Numbered from the stretch's first letter, positions 27,190 through 37,816 are shown. The stretch is 64,000 nucleotides of DNA from Sphingosinicella sp. BN140058 (GCF_004135585.1 NZ_CP035501.1:1537001-1601000); one strand, 5' to 3'. Notes: generated by a model not told the origin, from the letters alone. Numbers and translations are program-made.

Positions 27190-28374
27190 TCAGTGGGTGT
27201 AGGGTCGGTGAAGGGCGATATCGCGGTTGAGCTCGACTCCGAAGCCCGGTTTGTCGAGCGCGGAGGCGCGCATCCGCCCCTTTTCCGGGATCGGCTCGCC
27301 GAGCAATTGCGGGTGGAACATCGGCACCACCGCGTCCGCCTTGGGGGCCATCATCAGGAACTCGGCGAACGGGCTGTTATGGCGGGTGATCACGAAATGG
27401 TAGGAATAGACCGACGATCCGTGCGGCACGACGAGCTTGCCGCGCGCATCGGCGAGCGCCGAAATCTTGATCATCTCGGTGATGCCGCCGCACCAGCCGA
27501 CATCGGGCTGGATGATGTCGCAGCAATCCATCTCGAGCAGCATGCGGAAGCCCCAGCGAGTCGCCTCATGTTCGCCGGTGGTGACGAGCATGCCCGGCGG
27601 CGCGTTGCGCTTCAATTCGGCATAGCCCCAATAATCGTCGGGGCTCAAAGCCTCCTCGATCCATTTCAGGCCATGTTCGCGGGCGCGATGGGCGAGCCTG
27701 GTCGCGTAATTGAGATCGAGCGCCATCCAGCAATCAAGCATCAGCCAGAAATCGGGGCCGACCCGGCTGCGCATCTCGGCCAGCTCGGCGATGTTCCTGT
27801 GCAGCCCCTCCTCGCCTTCGGCCGGGCCATGGTGGAGCGGCATCTTGCCGCCGATGAAGCCCATCTGCTTGGCGAGATCGGGCCGGGCGCCGGTGGCGTA
27901 GAATTGCAGCTCGTCGCGCACCGCGCCGCCGAGCATGTGGTAGACCGGTTCGCCGCGCAGCTTCCCGAGCAGATCCCACAGCGCAAGGTCTACGCCGGAA
28001 AGCGCGTTCACGACCAGGCCCTTGCGGCCATAATATTGAGTCGAGAAGTACATCTGGTCCCAGATCTTCTCGTAGTCGGTCGGGCTCGCACCTTCGAGGA
28101 AGCGGGCGAGATGCTTCTCGACAATGTAGCAGGCCGGTTCGCCGCCCGTCGTCACCGCGAAGCCGATCGTGCCGTCGGTCGCCTCGATCTCCACGACCAA
28201 AGTGCCGAGCACGTTGATCCCAAAGCTCTGACGGCTCTGGCGATAGTCGGGATAGCGGCTCATCGGCGTTGCGATATGGTCGTCGATCCAGTGGCCTTCG
28301 CCCTGATCGTGATAATCGGCGCCGCCGCCGCGAACGACATATGCCCGCACATGCGCGATTTTCGGCAAGTTCAT
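27190..28374 (-). CDS. rhmD: L-rhamnonate dehydratase
   Basis: The 394-residue enolase-superfamily protein has [16 protein letters not shown] at its start, [20 protein letters not shown] near 140, metal-ligand regions in [25 protein letters not shown] and [13 protein letters not shown], then [15 protein letters not shown] and [13 protein letters not shown] with the active-site histidine. This matches L-rhamnonate dehydratases, which form 2-keto-3-deoxy-L-rhamnonate. The ATG at 28374 (GAGAG upstream) was preferred over an upstream extension that would run through the operator at 28408-28422. It is the first gene of the minus-strand operon and is divergent from the IclR gene. Confidence 0.94.
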   Translation of the reverse strand: MNLPKIAHVRAYVVRGGGADYHDQGEGHWIDDHIATPMSRYPDYRQSRQSFGINVLGTLVVEIEATDGTIGFAVTTGGEPACYIVEKHLARFLEGASPTDYEKIWDQMYFSTQYYGRKGLVVNALSGVDLALWDLLGKLRGEPVYHMLGGAVRDELQFYATGARPDLAKQMGFIGGKMPLHHGPAEGEEGLHRNIAELAEMRSRVGPDFWLMLDCWMALDLNYATRLAHRAREHGLKWIEEALSPDDYWGYAELKRNAPPGMLVTTGEHEATRWGFRMLLEMDCCDIIQPDVGWCGGITEMIKISALADARGKLVVPHGSSVYSYHFVITRHNSPFAEFLMMAPKADAVVPMFHPQLLGEPIPEKGRMRASALDKPGFGVELNRDIALHRPYTH

Positions 28375-28407
28375 GCTGGCGGTCTCTCCCTCAAACTCAT
28401 ATGAAAA

Positions 28408-28422
28408 TCCCACATATTGGGA
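28408..28422. promoter_or_regulatory. Putative IclR operator 4 (rhmD operon)
   Basis: TCCCACATATTGGGA is a near-perfect inverted repeat 34 bases upstream of the dehydratase start, where it could block transcription or initiation. Confidence 0.65.
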
Positions 28423-28537
28423 AGCGTGTCAGGCGAATGGATGATAAGACCGCATGGGAGGCGACGTCAGCCCCCGTTCGGCGTCAGGCTCCTTCGTTCG
28501 GGACAGGCTTTCCGGACTCGCATTTTCGGCTTGGTTT

Positions 28538-28552
28538 TTCCACAATATGGGA
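28538..28552. promoter_or_regulatory. Putative IclR operator 5 (self-control of iclR)
   Basis: TTCCACAATATGGGA, read on the other strand TCCCATATTGTGGAA, lies 14 bases upstream of the regulator's ATG. With site 4 it brackets the divergent promoter region. Confidence 0.65.
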
Positions 28553-28566
28553 TAGAGTGTTACGTG

Positions 28567-29403
28567 ATGAGACAGACCACGTCAATCGACGGCAGCGATG
28601 CCGGCCAGGAAAATTCCGCTGACGCGCCGCGCGCACCCTCCGGCAGCCAGACGCTGCTGCGCGGCCTCGACGTGCTTGAAGGCGTCGCAGAAGGCCCGGC
28701 CTCGCTCGGCGAGCTGGCGAGCCGCCTCGGCCTCACCCGCAGCACAACACATCGTCTCGCCAATGCCTTGATCGAGCGGCGATATCTGACGCTGGCGCCC
28801 GGCCGCGGCTATCAGCTCGGCCCGAAACTGCTCGAGCTCGGTTTCCAGGCGCAGCAGCAGGCGGACCTCGTTCAGATCGCACGTCCCAAGCTGGAGGCGC
28901 TAGCGCAGGATTCGGAGGATACCGTTCATCTCGGCATCCTCGACGGCGACCGTGCGCTCTATCTCGACAAGATTCCCGGCCGCCGGCGGATCGTCATCTC
29001 GAGCCGGGTCGGCGATCGCCACCCGCTCACCTCCACCGGCCTCGGCAAGGCCTTGCTGCTCGACGAGCCGCCGGCGCGCTGGCGCGACCTGTTCGAGCAG
29101 GACCAGAAGAGCTCCAACGTCACCGCCGACTACGACATCTGGCTGAAGCGGATGGCCGGCTATGTCGACGCCGGCCGCGCCTACGATCTCGAAGAAAATG
29201 AGGACCAGATACGCTGCGTCGCCGCACCGATCCGCGACGCCAGCGGCCGCATTTTGGGCGCCATCAGCGTGTCGAGCGCCGCCCAATATATGGACGACGG
29301 CCGCATGGAGCAGCTGACCGGCGACGTCGTCTCCACGGCCGATTCGATCAGCCGCGAGCTCGGCTGGAACCCCGATGCGAAGCGCCCGCGGCGCAGATCA
29401 TAG
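28567..29403 (+). CDS. IclR-family transcriptional regulator of rhamnose/rhamnogalacturonan genes
   Basis: The 278-residue protein has an N-terminal winged helix (about 27-88: QTLLRGLDVLEGVAEGPASLGELASRLGLTRSTTHRLANALIERRYL) and an IclR effector domain (about 100-265: DTVHLGILDGDRALYLDKIPG, HPLTSTGLGKALL, CVAAPIRDASGRILGAISVS). The ATG at 28567 directly follows an in-frame GTG; either could serve. Palindromes of one family lie in front of it, in front of rhmD, and at three other places before rhaM, PL11/TonB and lipoprotein/TonB genes, so it is the probable master repressor or activator. The effector is likely a rhamnose pathway intermediate. Confidence 0.9.
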   Translation: MRQTTSIDGSDAGQENSADAPRAPSGSQTLLRGLDVLEGVAEGPASLGELASRLGLTRSTTHRLANALIERRYLTLAPGRGYQLGPKLLELGFQAQQQADLVQIARPKLEALAQDSEDTVHLGILDGDRALYLDKIPGRRRIVISSRVGDRHPLTSTGLGKALLLDEPPARWRDLFEQDQKSSNVTADYDIWLKRMAGYVDAGRAYDLEENEDQIRCVAAPIRDASGRILGAISVSSAAQYMDDGRMEQLTGDVVSTADSISRELGWNPDAKRPRRRS

Positions 29404-29419
29404 TTCAGGAGACGATGCG

Positions 29420-30187
29420 TTGACCAAGCTGCTCGAAGGCAAGACCGTTCTCGTCACCGGCGCCTCGGCCGGGATCGGCCGCGCCGCCGCGATCGGCGCC
29501 GCCCGCCACGGCGCCGATGTCGCGATCAACTTCTCGCGCGACACCGCGGGCGCCGAATCGGCGGTGAAGGAGATCGAGGCGCTGGGGCAGCGCGGCCTTT
29601 CCGTGCAGGGCGACGTCGCCGATCCGGAGACCGCCAAGGACTTCGTCGCGCGCGCGGTCGCCGCATTCGGCAAGGTCGACGTGTTCGTCAACAATGCCGG
29701 CATCTGCCCATTTCACGCCTTTCTCGACATGCCGGTGGAGACGTTCGAGCGGACGATGCGGGTCAACCTGCACGGCGCCTATTTCATGGTGCAGGCGGCT
29801 GCCAACCAGATGGTGGCGCAGGGCCATGGCGGCGCGATCATCGCGGTGAGCTCGATCTCGGCGCTGGTCGGCGGCGAGTACCAGACCCATTACACGCCGA
29901 CCAAGGCGGGCCTCCATTCGCTGATGCAATCCACCGCGATCGCGCTCGGCCGGCACGGCATACGCTGCAATTCGGTGCTGCCGGGCACGATCCTGACCGA
30001 CATCAACAAGGACGATCTCGCCGACGCGGAGAAGCGCAAATATATGGAGAGCCGGGTGCCGCTGAGGCGGTTGGGGCAGCCGGACGATCTCGAGGGGCCG
30101 ATCGTGTTCCTGGCCTCGGATCTCGCGAAATACGTGACCGGCGCGTCCTTGCTGGTGGACGGCGGAGCGTTCGTAAACCTGCAATAA
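29420..30187 (+). CDS. SDR: L-rhamnose 1-dehydrogenase (LRA1-like)
   Basis: The 255-residue short-chain dehydrogenase has VTGASAGIG at residue 12, NNAGICPFHAF near 92, catalytic serine in AVSSISALVGGEYQT, YTPTK near 160 and LVDGGAF near the end. It strongly resembles NAD(P)-dependent L-rhamnose 1-dehydrogenases (about 256 residues), which oxidise L-rhamnose to the lactone. The start is a TTG at 29420 with CAGGAGA ten bases upstream; no better in-frame start fits. It follows the IclR gene by 16 bases, so sensor and first enzyme are cotranscribed. Confidence 0.88.
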   Translation: MTKLLEGKTVLVTGASAGIGRAAAIGAARHGADVAINFSRDTAGAESAVKEIEALGQRGLSVQGDVADPETAKDFVARAVAAFGKVDVFVNNAGICPFHAFLDMPVETFERTMRVNLHGAYFMVQAAANQMVAQGHGGAIIAVSSISALVGGEYQTHYTPTKAGLHSLMQSTAIALGRHGIRCNSVLPGTILTDINKDDLADAEKRKYMESRVPLRRLGQPDDLEGPIVFLASDLAKYVTGASLLVDGGAFVNLQ

Positions 30188-30242
30188 GGCGTTGCAAGAC
30201 AGCCGCGCAGACTGAGTTGCTCCTCCTTGCGTGCGAGAAAGG

Positions 30243-30522
30243 AAGGGCTCGGCGGGCTCGGCCCGAGTGGGCTGTGGGGGTAAGCATTGGGCCCCTCGCC
30301 CATCTGTCGGCGTGATCCCGCGCAACCACCGGCTCCCGGATCTCCTCGGCGCGAACGGCATCATTTCACAAGAACAGGAACAACCCAGGTGCGCCCCACC
30401 TGGTCCTGGAGGCGGGCGCATTTTCTTCGCCCAACTCCGTTCGGGCTGAGCCTGTCGAAGCCCTTCCCTCCGCTTCCGGGAGCAAGGACGAAGACGGCTT
30501 CGACTGGCTCAGCCGGAACGGG
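30243..30522. repeat. Family A palindromes, three copies
   Basis: A degenerate copy (30243-30271), a canonical copy (30437-30464) and a facing variant (30495-30522) lie in the 523-base gap between the rhamnose dehydrogenase and autotransporter genes. No gene is evident in this gap; the only other element is the terminator at its right end. Confidence 0.82.
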
Positions 30523-30656
30523 TGGCGGCAGAGGTAGGCGGGATCGCGCCGATCGCTGAGGCGAGGGTGCACCTCCCAATCTTCTCAGCCCCAACGATGC
30601 TGGGCGAGGGAATGGGCCGCAATGCGAGCCGAGAATTCCGACGCTGCCGCTCGCAC

Positions 30657-30686
30657 AAAAAAGGGGAGAGCCGAAGCTCTCCCCTT
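30657..30686 (-). terminator. Rho-independent terminator of the autotransporter gene
   Basis: On the minus strand an 11-bp perfect stem (AAGGGGAGAGC with GCTCTCCCCTT) closed by a UUCG tetraloop is followed by a run of T. It begins 24 bases after the autotransporter stop. Confidence 0.95.
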
Positions 30687-30710
30687 AAGAGTGCAGGATT
30701 GGGCCGCGGC

Positions 30711-33700
30711 TTAGAAGCCGATCGTCAGACCCGCCTTGATCGCCGCCTCGCTCTGGCTTTTGCCGGTGGCGTAGCTGCCCTGGATGAAGGCTGCCGAAGA
30801 GCCACCGAGGGCGGCGTTGAGACCCGCGCCGATGTTGAAGAAGCCTTCGGGATCGACGCCTTCCAGGCGGAAGCGATTGCTCGGCGAGCCCTGGAACGCG
30901 ACGTCGCGATAGCCGCCGACATTACCCTGGAAGGTGTAGGACACCTGCGCATAGGGGCGGACAGTCGCCTTGGAGAGATCCCAATCGCCGGCAAGACGCA
31001 GACCGAGCTCGGGGCTGAGCACGCTCTTCGACCTGTTGGCAACGGCAAGACCGATGCCCTCGGCCCCATCCTCCTCGAAGCCGTCGAAATCGTAGTTGCG
31101 CAGCTCGAGCTTGGCGAACGGAGTCGCGATCAGGTTGGTGCCCACCGCGAGATCGTAATCGACCCGGCCGGTCAGGCGGATCTCCTTGCTGTCGAAGCTG
31201 CTCGACGCGGTGCGGCCGAACAAGGCCAGATCACGGTCGGCATCCCACTTGGTCCACCCGAACACCGCCTGCGCGCCGATCCGCAGGCCGCCAAATGCCT
31301 GGCTGCCATAGGCACCGACCATGTAGGTCTCGCCATTGGCCTTTTCAGGCGTTCCGCGTGCATCGATATCGGCATGGTCGTAGCCAGCGCCAATGCCGAA
31401 CTCGCCGCCGCTTCCGGTCGAAAAGCCGATCCCGATCGAACCGCCGAGGCTGTTCGCCTTGAGGCCCGAGGCGCCTGCGTCCTTGTTGGCGTCGAAGCGC
31501 GAGAAGATCGCATTCGGCCGGACCCAAAGCTGGAGGCCGCGCGTGCCGGATTTGCCGATGGCCTGGTCGATCGCCGTTCCGAAGGACGCCGTCGTCGAGA
31601 CCGCAAGCAGCGAGCCGTAGAAGCTGCCGGAAGACAACTCATTCAGCGCCTCGGTGGCCTGCGCCGCCGAAAGCTGCGTGTCGAGCGCCGCCATCACCAC
31701 GCCGAGATCCTGGGTCAGCGCAAAGGCCGGAGTGCCCACCGCATTCGCCCGCAGCGTGCTCACCACACCCGCCATCGAGGCGTTGAGCGCGTCGGCCGCA
31801 GCCGCCGCATTCCCGTTCGCAGCGGCGGTGTCGTAATCCAGCCGGTCGAGCGTGACCGCAACGACCGTGCGGCCACCCGAGGTCCGCGGCGTCAGCGCGA
31901 ACTTCAGGAACGCCGAACCGTTGGTGGTGGTCACCGTCGCATTGTTGGTGAACGTGCCGCTGACGTTGAACAGGTCGGTGGTGGTGCCATCGAGGTAGAG
32001 AGCGCCGCGGGTGGTGGCAACCTGAACGGTGCCCGCCAGGCTGACGTTGCCGTCGACCGTCAAGGTGCTCGGCGTGGAGACGGGAACCTGACTGTTCGCC
32101 GGAGTCGTGAAGCCCAGCGCCGCAGGATCGAACAGATCTCCGGGAGCGCCGCCGGTGGCGTTCGGAGCGATCACGCGGACCAGGGTCGGAGTCATCCCGA
32201 ACACCAGAGTGCCGGTGCCCGATTGGGTGAAGTTACCGAGCTGGTAGACGTCGATACCCTCGATCACCTCGGTGCCCGCTGAGACGGCAACGCGGCGTCC
32301 GAGCACCAGGGTGGCGTCGTTCTGAACGTTGCCGCGGATGCCGAACACCGAATCCGCACCGGCAACGCCGAGCTGGACCTCGCCGGCGCTGTTGCGGAAG
32401 GTACCAACGTCCATCGTCCAGTTGATCGTCGGCGCGGCCGCGGTGACCAGCGCCGAAGCTTCGACCTCCTCGTCCTCATTCTCTTCCACGCCGTAAGCAG
32501 CGCCGGTGATCACGAAGGCACCGGTGCCCGATTTGGTCACCGTGTTGACGCCGAGGATGCGGGCGCCGAGGGCATCCTCGCCGCCGAGGCCCTCGATCGC
32601 CGCATCGACATCGCTGCCGAGCAGCGGATCGGCAGGGCCGAACGCCGCCAGACGATCCGCCGCCTCGTCGCTGCTGAGGCCGAGGCGGCCCGCACCGACG
32701 AGATTGACCATTGTATTGGTGGTGCGAACACCGGTCTCCGCATCATGATCGCCGACGATGTTGCCCAGCGTCACCGAACCCGCATTGAGGTTTACGGTGG
32801 CGTTGATCACGCTGGTTGGCGCGTCGCTGAGACCCGATGGGTCGAACGCACCGTCGACCGAAACGCCGCCGGCGAGCAGGCCGTTCTGGTTCAGCGTGTA
32901 AGTCTGCACGAACGGGGCAGCGGCCGGGGTGACGACAGGATCGGTGGAGGTGCCATCCGGCTGGACGGTCTGCGCCGACGTGAAATTGTCGACCGCACCC
33001 CCGAGCATCACGGTTCCGCGGATCACTCCGCTGTTGGTTGCCGTTGCAGTGGCCGCGGCGAGCTCGACGTCACCAGCGATCAGGCCGCTGTTGGTAAGCG
33101 TCGCCGTCCCCCCAACGGGCGTATAGACCCGCGTCACGCTTCGATTGCTGATCGACCCATGAGCGGCATCCCATGTAACCGTATCTGTCCAGTCTTGGGC
33201 GGAATACAGGCCAACGACGCCGACATCGCCGTAAATCTGTCCGCTGTTCACCGCCGAAGCGTTGGCGATACTGGAGATCTGGACATCGACGGGGTTATCA
33301 ACGTAGCCGTCCAATTCGTCAGTCGCCGCACCGATCGCACCCGCATTGGTGAGACTCGCCGGACCTCCGCCCACCATCGCGTCCAGTTTCCTGACCTGAC
33401 CACCATCGGCGGTTCCATTCGCCGTGTAGGTGTAGTCGGTGAATATGTTGCCAACTGAGATTTCGCCGTCATTCGACGTCAGCACGCGACTTCCGGCAGC
33501 GATGGTCAACGCTGATCCGCCAACGCCGACCACCTCGATCGTTCCTGCCGCGACAGCATCTGTGCCAGCGGCGCGAAGTGCTGCGTTGCTGTCGATCTCG
33601 AGGGTGGCCGTTCCGCCGGTGGACCGCAAGGATTGCTGAGAGGACGAACCGACGAAGGTGTAGCCGTTGCTGCCGCCGGAATTGTCGACGTAGCTCTGTT

Positions 33701-36700
33701 GATAGGTGCCACCGCTGGAGAAGACGCCGACGCCGCCCCCTGCCGTGCCGGTAAGAGCGACTGCGACGTTTCCGGCGTTGCTGGATGCTTCGATGGAGCC
33801 TCCGACCGTGCCGCCGATTGCAAGGGTTACGGCACCACCCGTGTCGCGGCTGTCGTATCCGCGCGCCTGGGTGCGCGTAAGCGTACCCGAGCCGGTCTGT
33901 TCGGCCGTACTTGCCCTGCTGTCTTCATATGCCTGACCGTAGGAGGCAACCGTGAGTTGCCCTCCGAGGACACTGCCTGCTTCCATCGTGAGAGTCGCCC
34001 CGGCATCGCCGGCGGCATACACATCACCAAAGACATGCGCGGTGCCTGCGATTGACACCGTGGCGAGACCGCCGGAGGCGGTGGTGGTCGACAGCGACGA
34101 GCTGCTCGACCTTCCGGTCACGTTATTGCCGCCGGATACCTCCTTCGTCGCACGATCGGTCGTCGTGGAGACTATGGTGACGTTGTACGGATCCTCGGCG
34201 TTTCCGACCATGCCCGCGATCGATGCAGTCGCGCCAGCATCTCCGGACACTTCCAGGCGACCCATCAGGGAGCCAGCGCTTCCGATCACCACTTCGGCGA
34301 GACCGCCGACTGAAGTCGTCACGCTTTCATTTGTATATTCGTAGGTGGTACGAGAATTGCCGGAATACGTGGTCAGAGAGCGTATGTTTCGACTGGTGTT
34401 CGTCGCCTCCGATTGGACGCTGACCGGGGAAAAATAGTCGCTATTATCGACGCTGCCGTCGATGACGACCTTGGCCGCGGCGTCTCCGCTTGCCCTTACT
34501 TCGCCGATGGCCGTGCCGGTGGACGCGATGGTGACGCTCGCAGCCCCGCCCGTCGCAGTTGTGGCATCACGGGTTACCTCTTCGTAGACAGTATCGCCAG
34601 CGACGCTGCCGTAGGAGGTTCGACGAGTATTTCCGTATTCGCTGCTCGCGCCGTAAGCGGAGGCGATCACGCCCGAGGTGAATCCCGACAGTCCGACCGC
34701 GCCGTTGACGACCACCGACGCGTCCGAATTGGCTTCGGCGCCGACCCGGCCTTCAACGACCGCACCCTCGGCGATCTCAACTGCGGCGTTACCGCCAACG
34801 GAAGCGGAAGTGGACAAATCCTCATAACGGGATCCAGCCGAACCGTACTCGGAGTCCGTTCGCGTGGTGCGATCTTGGGCGAGAGAAGATGCCCATACGC
34901 CGCTCTCCCACGCAGGAGAGCTGCGAAGCACCTTGCCAGCGATGATCGCAGTCGCCCCGCCATCGCCGCTCGCGCGCACGAAGCCGCTCACGATTCCGGT
35001 GCTCGCGACCTCGATCTCCGCCAGGCCGCCAGCCGCTTGCACGACGCTCTCGTTGACAGACGAATTGCCGATCGGAGTGTGGCCAGAATAGACTGTCGTC
35101 GACGCACTATTCGATTTGCTGTTCGAGGCGCTGGAGGTGGCAGTTACGAAAGCCGCGGGGCCATCGCGGCCAACGGTGCCGCTGACGACGATCCTGGCTC
35201 CGGCGCTGCCTTCGGCCTGGACATTCCCGGCAACGCTTCCGGTAGCGCCCAAGATGATGGAAGCCGGACCACCGTTGACGGTCGTCGAAGCGCGGCTGGA
35301 CGTCCCGGAAACGGACCTCTCGCTGCCATAAGTGCCGGTGCTCTGGGCGGTAGAGGCGCTTTCGGTGTCGACCCCACCCGCAGCCGCGCGCACGCCCGAA
35401 GCCGTACCCGCGGCTCCGACGACACCGTCGACCACCACCGACGCACCCGCATCGCCCTGGGCGTATGCTGCGCCTTGAACCAGGGCGCCTTCGCCGATCT
35501 CGATCGCGGCCGCTCCGCCGACGGACACGGACGTCGAGGCGCTTTCGCTCCTCGAGCCGCTTGCGTCGGTCAGCGAAGAAGAGCTGCTGCTGGTGTCTGC
35601 CGCCCGAGAAGTGGCGGACACCGCGCCGCCATCAAGGCCGCCCCACCAGGTTTCTGTGCCAAGAACGTTTCCGGCAATCTTCACGTTCGCGCCGGCGTGG
35701 CCGGTTGCATCCACATTCCCGAAAACGGTTCCGGTGACCTCGACCGAGGCGGATCCGCCAACTGCTTCGCTGCTGCTGCTGTTCGCAGTGCGGTACTCGG
35801 TCGGTGACGAGGTGGTGGTGCCCGCCGAGGCAGTATTGAAGCCGGAAGAGGCGGCAGTGATGGTGGTGTAGGCGCCGGCATCGCCGACGGTGCCATCCAC
35901 GATCACCTTCGCGCCCGCGTGGCCGGTTGCGGTGACGGAACTAGTGAAGCTTGCGCCCTGCTCGATCGCAATTGCCGCCTCGCCACCCGAGGCGAGACCG
36001 CTGGAGCTATACTCGGTAACCGACGCTGCGCCGCCCCCGTTCAGCAGCGAAAATGACGAGAAATCGCGAGTGGTGCGATCGATGGCAGTCGATGTCGCTT
36101 CGATTCTGGAAGAAGAAGCCGACGTTCCAGCCGCGCCAGCGACTGTAATGTTCGCTCCGCCAATACTGGCCGCGATGAGCGAGCCGGTAACGCGACCGGT
36201 CTTGCCGACCAAGATCTTTGCCTCGCCCCCCGTGAACGACTCCTCGTAAAAAATTTCGCGCTCGTTGGTCGTTCCGACTGCTGAAATGATGGTGCGGCTG
36301 GTGTCGCTCTGAGTGCGGCGCACGCCGAAGGCATCCGCATTGGCATTGGCAAGGTTGCCTTCGCTGCCCAAGGTGCCGTCCACGATCACGACTCCACCGG
36401 CAGGTCCGCCCGCGGACGCGTAGGTCGCGACGCTAGCGCCCTCCTTGATCACGATCTCAGCATCACCGCCGGTCCTGTGTTCGCTCGACGTCGATCCAGA
36501 AACCGAAACGGATCCATCGGCTGTCGGTGTCGTAGAAGAGAAATTGCGTGTCGAGCTCTCGTATTTAACGGCACTTGCGCTCACGCCCCCCGAGCCCGAC
36601 GCAATCCCCCGCTGCACGCTGCCGCGGATCGCGACACGCGCGCTGGTCACACCTTGCGTATTAACGAACGCAAAGGCGGTTCCACCGATCTCGAGTTCGG

Positions 36701-37682
36701 TCGCGCCGCCAACCGTCGTCCGGCTCGAGATCTGCTCGAAAGTGCTCGCGCCCGTGACCAGGGTCGAGGTGGAGCGTGTCACGGACGTAACCTCGTCAGA
36801 GCTGCCGGTGGCTTGGATGAAGGCAGCGTTAGCGGCAGTACCGGCAGTGCCATCCATCACAACTGCCGCATTGCCGCGGGATGAATCTGCGTAGACGCTG
36901 CCAACGATGCCGCCCGCCGTGACGCGCGTCATCGCGTCCCCGGCATTGTAGGTGAAGCTCGACGAACTGGTCGTGGACGAGACCCCGTCCACAATGACAG
37001 TGGTCGGTCCACTAGCGGTCGACAACGAGTCTCCGCCGCTCGCGAACACATTCCCGGCGAGGGCGCCGATCGAGAGGGAAGCGCCGCTGCGGCCCCAGGC
37101 GCTCACGTCAGCCGGAGCCGCCGCCATGCTGCCGCTGGCCGGCGCTCCCACATTGCCGCCAATCTCGGCCGTAACGACGCCGTGCGCCTGGAGCACGACG
37201 CTGCCGCCTATGGAACCGGGGCTGGTGAGGTTCAGATTGCCACCGACGTTGAAGATCTCCACGGTGCCGGTCACCGTGCCCGTGTTCGACATCCCGAAGG
37301 AGTTCGAACTGGTTGTCGCGCCGGCACCCTGGTAAAAGATGCCGACGCGGGCATCCGGCGTGCCGACCTGGCCGTCATTGGTGTAGTTCACGATGCCGTT
37401 GCGTTCGGTCGCAGTGGCGGAAACGCCGATGTTGAAAGAACCTCCGCGAACGACCGCCGGCGCCGCGCCTGCATTCCCGATGATGAGCGAAAGGTTCGGC
37501 GTCGTCACCGACTGGAGGCCGGAATTGATGGATCCTGACGGATTTCCCGCGCCCTCGCAGGTCACCACGCTCGCGTCGGTGGTGCAGGCCGCGCTCGCCG
37601 GAGCGGCCGCGAACATCGCGGTCGCGGTCACAGTGACGGCGGCCGTCGCGCGCAGCGACGCCTTGTAGGATAGATTCTTCAT
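30711..37682 (-). CDS. Giant autotransporter adhesin with repetitive beta-helix passenger
   Basis: The 2323-residue protein has a signal peptide (SLRATAAVTVTATAMFAAAPASAA), a passenger and a C-terminal type V autotransporter barrel (about 2040-2323, from LQLWVRPNAIFSRFD to the terminal phenylalanine of KAGLTIGF). Residues about 320-1310 contain some 12-13 degenerate units, each with a core like GGxAxIEI-xxGAxVxGxVxAxGDAGAxVVVDGxVG, separated by Ser/Thr/Tyr-rich linkers of roughly 40-60 residues. No protease or lipase motif is visible, so surface adhesion is the likely role. The ATG at 37682 follows GAGGGG; the earlier in-frame start lacks the signal position. The gene has its own strong terminator and is divergent from a LuxR-type gene. 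Confidence 0.92.
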   Translation of the reverse strand: MKNLSYKASLRATAAVTVTATAMFAAAPASAACTTDASVVTCEGAGNPSGSINSGLQSVTTPNLSLIIGNAGAAPAVVRGGSFNIGVSATATERNGIVNYTNDGQVGTPDARVGIFYQGAGATTSSNSFGMSNTGTVTGTVEIFNVGGNLNLTSPGSIGGSVVLQAHGVVTAEIGGNVGAPASGSMAAAPADVSAWGRSGASLSIGALAGNVFASGGDSLSTASGPTTVIVDGVSSTTSSSSFTYNAGDAMTRVTAGGIVGSVYADSSRGNAAVVMDGTAGTAANAAFIQATGSSDEVTSVTRSTSTLVTGASTFEQISSRTTVGGATELEIGGTAFAFVNTQGVTSARVAIRGSVQRGIASGSGGVSASAVKYESSTRNFSSTTPTADGSVSVSGSTSSEHRTGGDAEIVIKEGASVATYASAGGPAGGVVIVDGTLGSEGNLANANADAFGVRRTQSDTSRTIISAVGTTNEREIFYEESFTGGEAKILVGKTGRVTGSLIAASIGGANITVAGAAGTSASSSRIEATSTAIDRTTRDFSSFSLLNGGGAASVTEYSSSGLASGGEAAIAIEQGASFTSSVTATGHAGAKVIVDGTVGDAGAYTTITAASSGFNTASAGTTTSSPTEYRTANSSSSEAVGGSASVEVTGTVFGNVDATGHAGANVKIAGNVLGTETWWGGLDGGAVSATSRAADTSSSSSSLTDASGSRSESASTSVSVGGAAAIEIGEGALVQGAAYAQGDAGASVVVDGVVGAAGTASGVRAAAGGVDTESASTAQSTGTYGSERSVSGTSSRASTTVNGGPASIILGATGSVAGNVQAEGSAGARIVVSGTVGRDGPAAFVTATSSASNSKSNSASTTVYSGHTPIGNSSVNESVVQAAGGLAEIEVASTGIVSGFVRASGDGGATAIIAGKVLRSSPAWESGVWASSLAQDRTTRTDSEYGSAGSRYEDLSTSASVGGNAAVEIAEGAVVEGRVGAEANSDASVVVNGAVGLSGFTSGVIASAYGASSEYGNTRRTSYGSVAGDTVYEEVTRDATTATGGAASVTIASTGTAIGEVRASGDAAAKVVIDGSVDNSDYFSPVSVQSEATNTSRNIRSLTTYSGNSRTTYEYTNESVTTSVGGLAEVVIGSAGSLMGRLEVSGDAGATASIAGMVGNAEDPYNVTIVSTTTDRATKEVSGGNNVTGRSSSSSLSTTTASGGLATVSIAGTAHVFGDVYAAGDAGATLTMEAGSVLGGQLTVASYGQAYEDSRASTAEQTGSGTLTRTQARGYDSRDTGGAVTLAIGGTVGGSIEASSNAGNVAVALTGTAGGGVGVFSSGGTYQQSYVDNSGGSNGYTFVGSSSQQSLRSTGGTATLEIDSNAALRAAGTDAVAAGTIEVVGVGGSALTIAAGSRVLTSNDGEISVGNIFTDYTYTANGTADGGQVRKLDAMVGGGPASLTNAGAIGAATDELDGYVDNPVDVQISSIANASAVNSGQIYGDVGVVGLYSAQDWTDTVTWDAAHGSISNRSVTRVYTPVGGTATLTNSGLIAGDVELAAATATATNSGVIRGTVMLGGAVDNFTSAQTVQPDGTSTDPVVTPAAAPFVQTYTLNQNGLLAGGVSVDGAFDPSGLSDAPTSVINATVNLNAGSVTLGNIVGDHDAETGVRTTNTMVNLVGAGRLGLSSDEAADRLAAFGPADPLLGSDVDAAIEGLGGEDALGARILGVNTVTKSGTGAFVITGAAYGVEENEDEEVEASALVTAAAPTINWTMDVGTFRNSAGEVQLGVAGADSVFGIRGNVQNDATLVLGRRVAVSAGTEVIEGIDVYQLGNFTQSGTGTLVFGMTPTLVRVIAPNATGGAPGDLFDPAALGFTTPANSQVPVSTPSTLTVDGNVSLAGTVQVATTRGALYLDGTTTDLFNVSGTFTNNATVTTTNGSAFLKFALTPRTSGGRTVVAVTLDRLDYDTAAANGNAAAAADALNASMAGVVSTLRANAVGTPAFALTQDLGVVMAALDTQLSAAQATEALNELSSGSFYGSLLAVSTTASFGTAIDQAIGKSGTRGLQLWVRPNAIFSRFDANKDAGASGLKANSLGGSIGIGFSTGSGGEFGIGAGYDHADIDARGTPEKANGETYMVGAYGSQAFGGLRIGAQAVFGWTKWDADRDLALFGRTASSSFDSKEIRLTGRVDYDLAVGTNLIATPFAKLELRNYDFDGFEEDGAEGIGLAVANRSKSVLSPELGLRLAGDWDLSKATVRPYAQVSYTFQGNVGGYRDVAFQGSPSNRFRLEGVDPEGFFNIGAGLNAALGGSSAAFIQGSYATGKSQSEAAIKAGLTIGF

Positions 37683-37798
37683 GAAATGCCCCTCTTCAAT
37701 TTCGCGAGAGGAGGCACGAGACGCACGCACCTGCCACGGCCTTGGCCGTCCGGAGCCCCCTTCGAGGATCTTGAATAACCGCGCTTTTTGGAATTGAT

Positions 37799-37816
37799 AC
37801 TACCCGATAGGGGAGT
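37799..37816. promoter_or_regulatory. Imperfect palindrome in the autotransporter/LuxR intergenic region
   Basis: ACTACCCGATAGGGGAGT has matching ACT/AGT and CCC/GGG arms about a central AT. It is the only clear inverted repeat between the autotransporter start (37682) and the regulator start (37962), so it is a candidate operator. Confidence 0.35.

Noticed and set aside
32744..36714. Repetitive DNA within 30.7-37.7 kb considered as a CRISPR or satellite array
   Set aside because: The repeats are degenerate at the DNA level, in one reading frame, and encode beta-helix units of the autotransporter.
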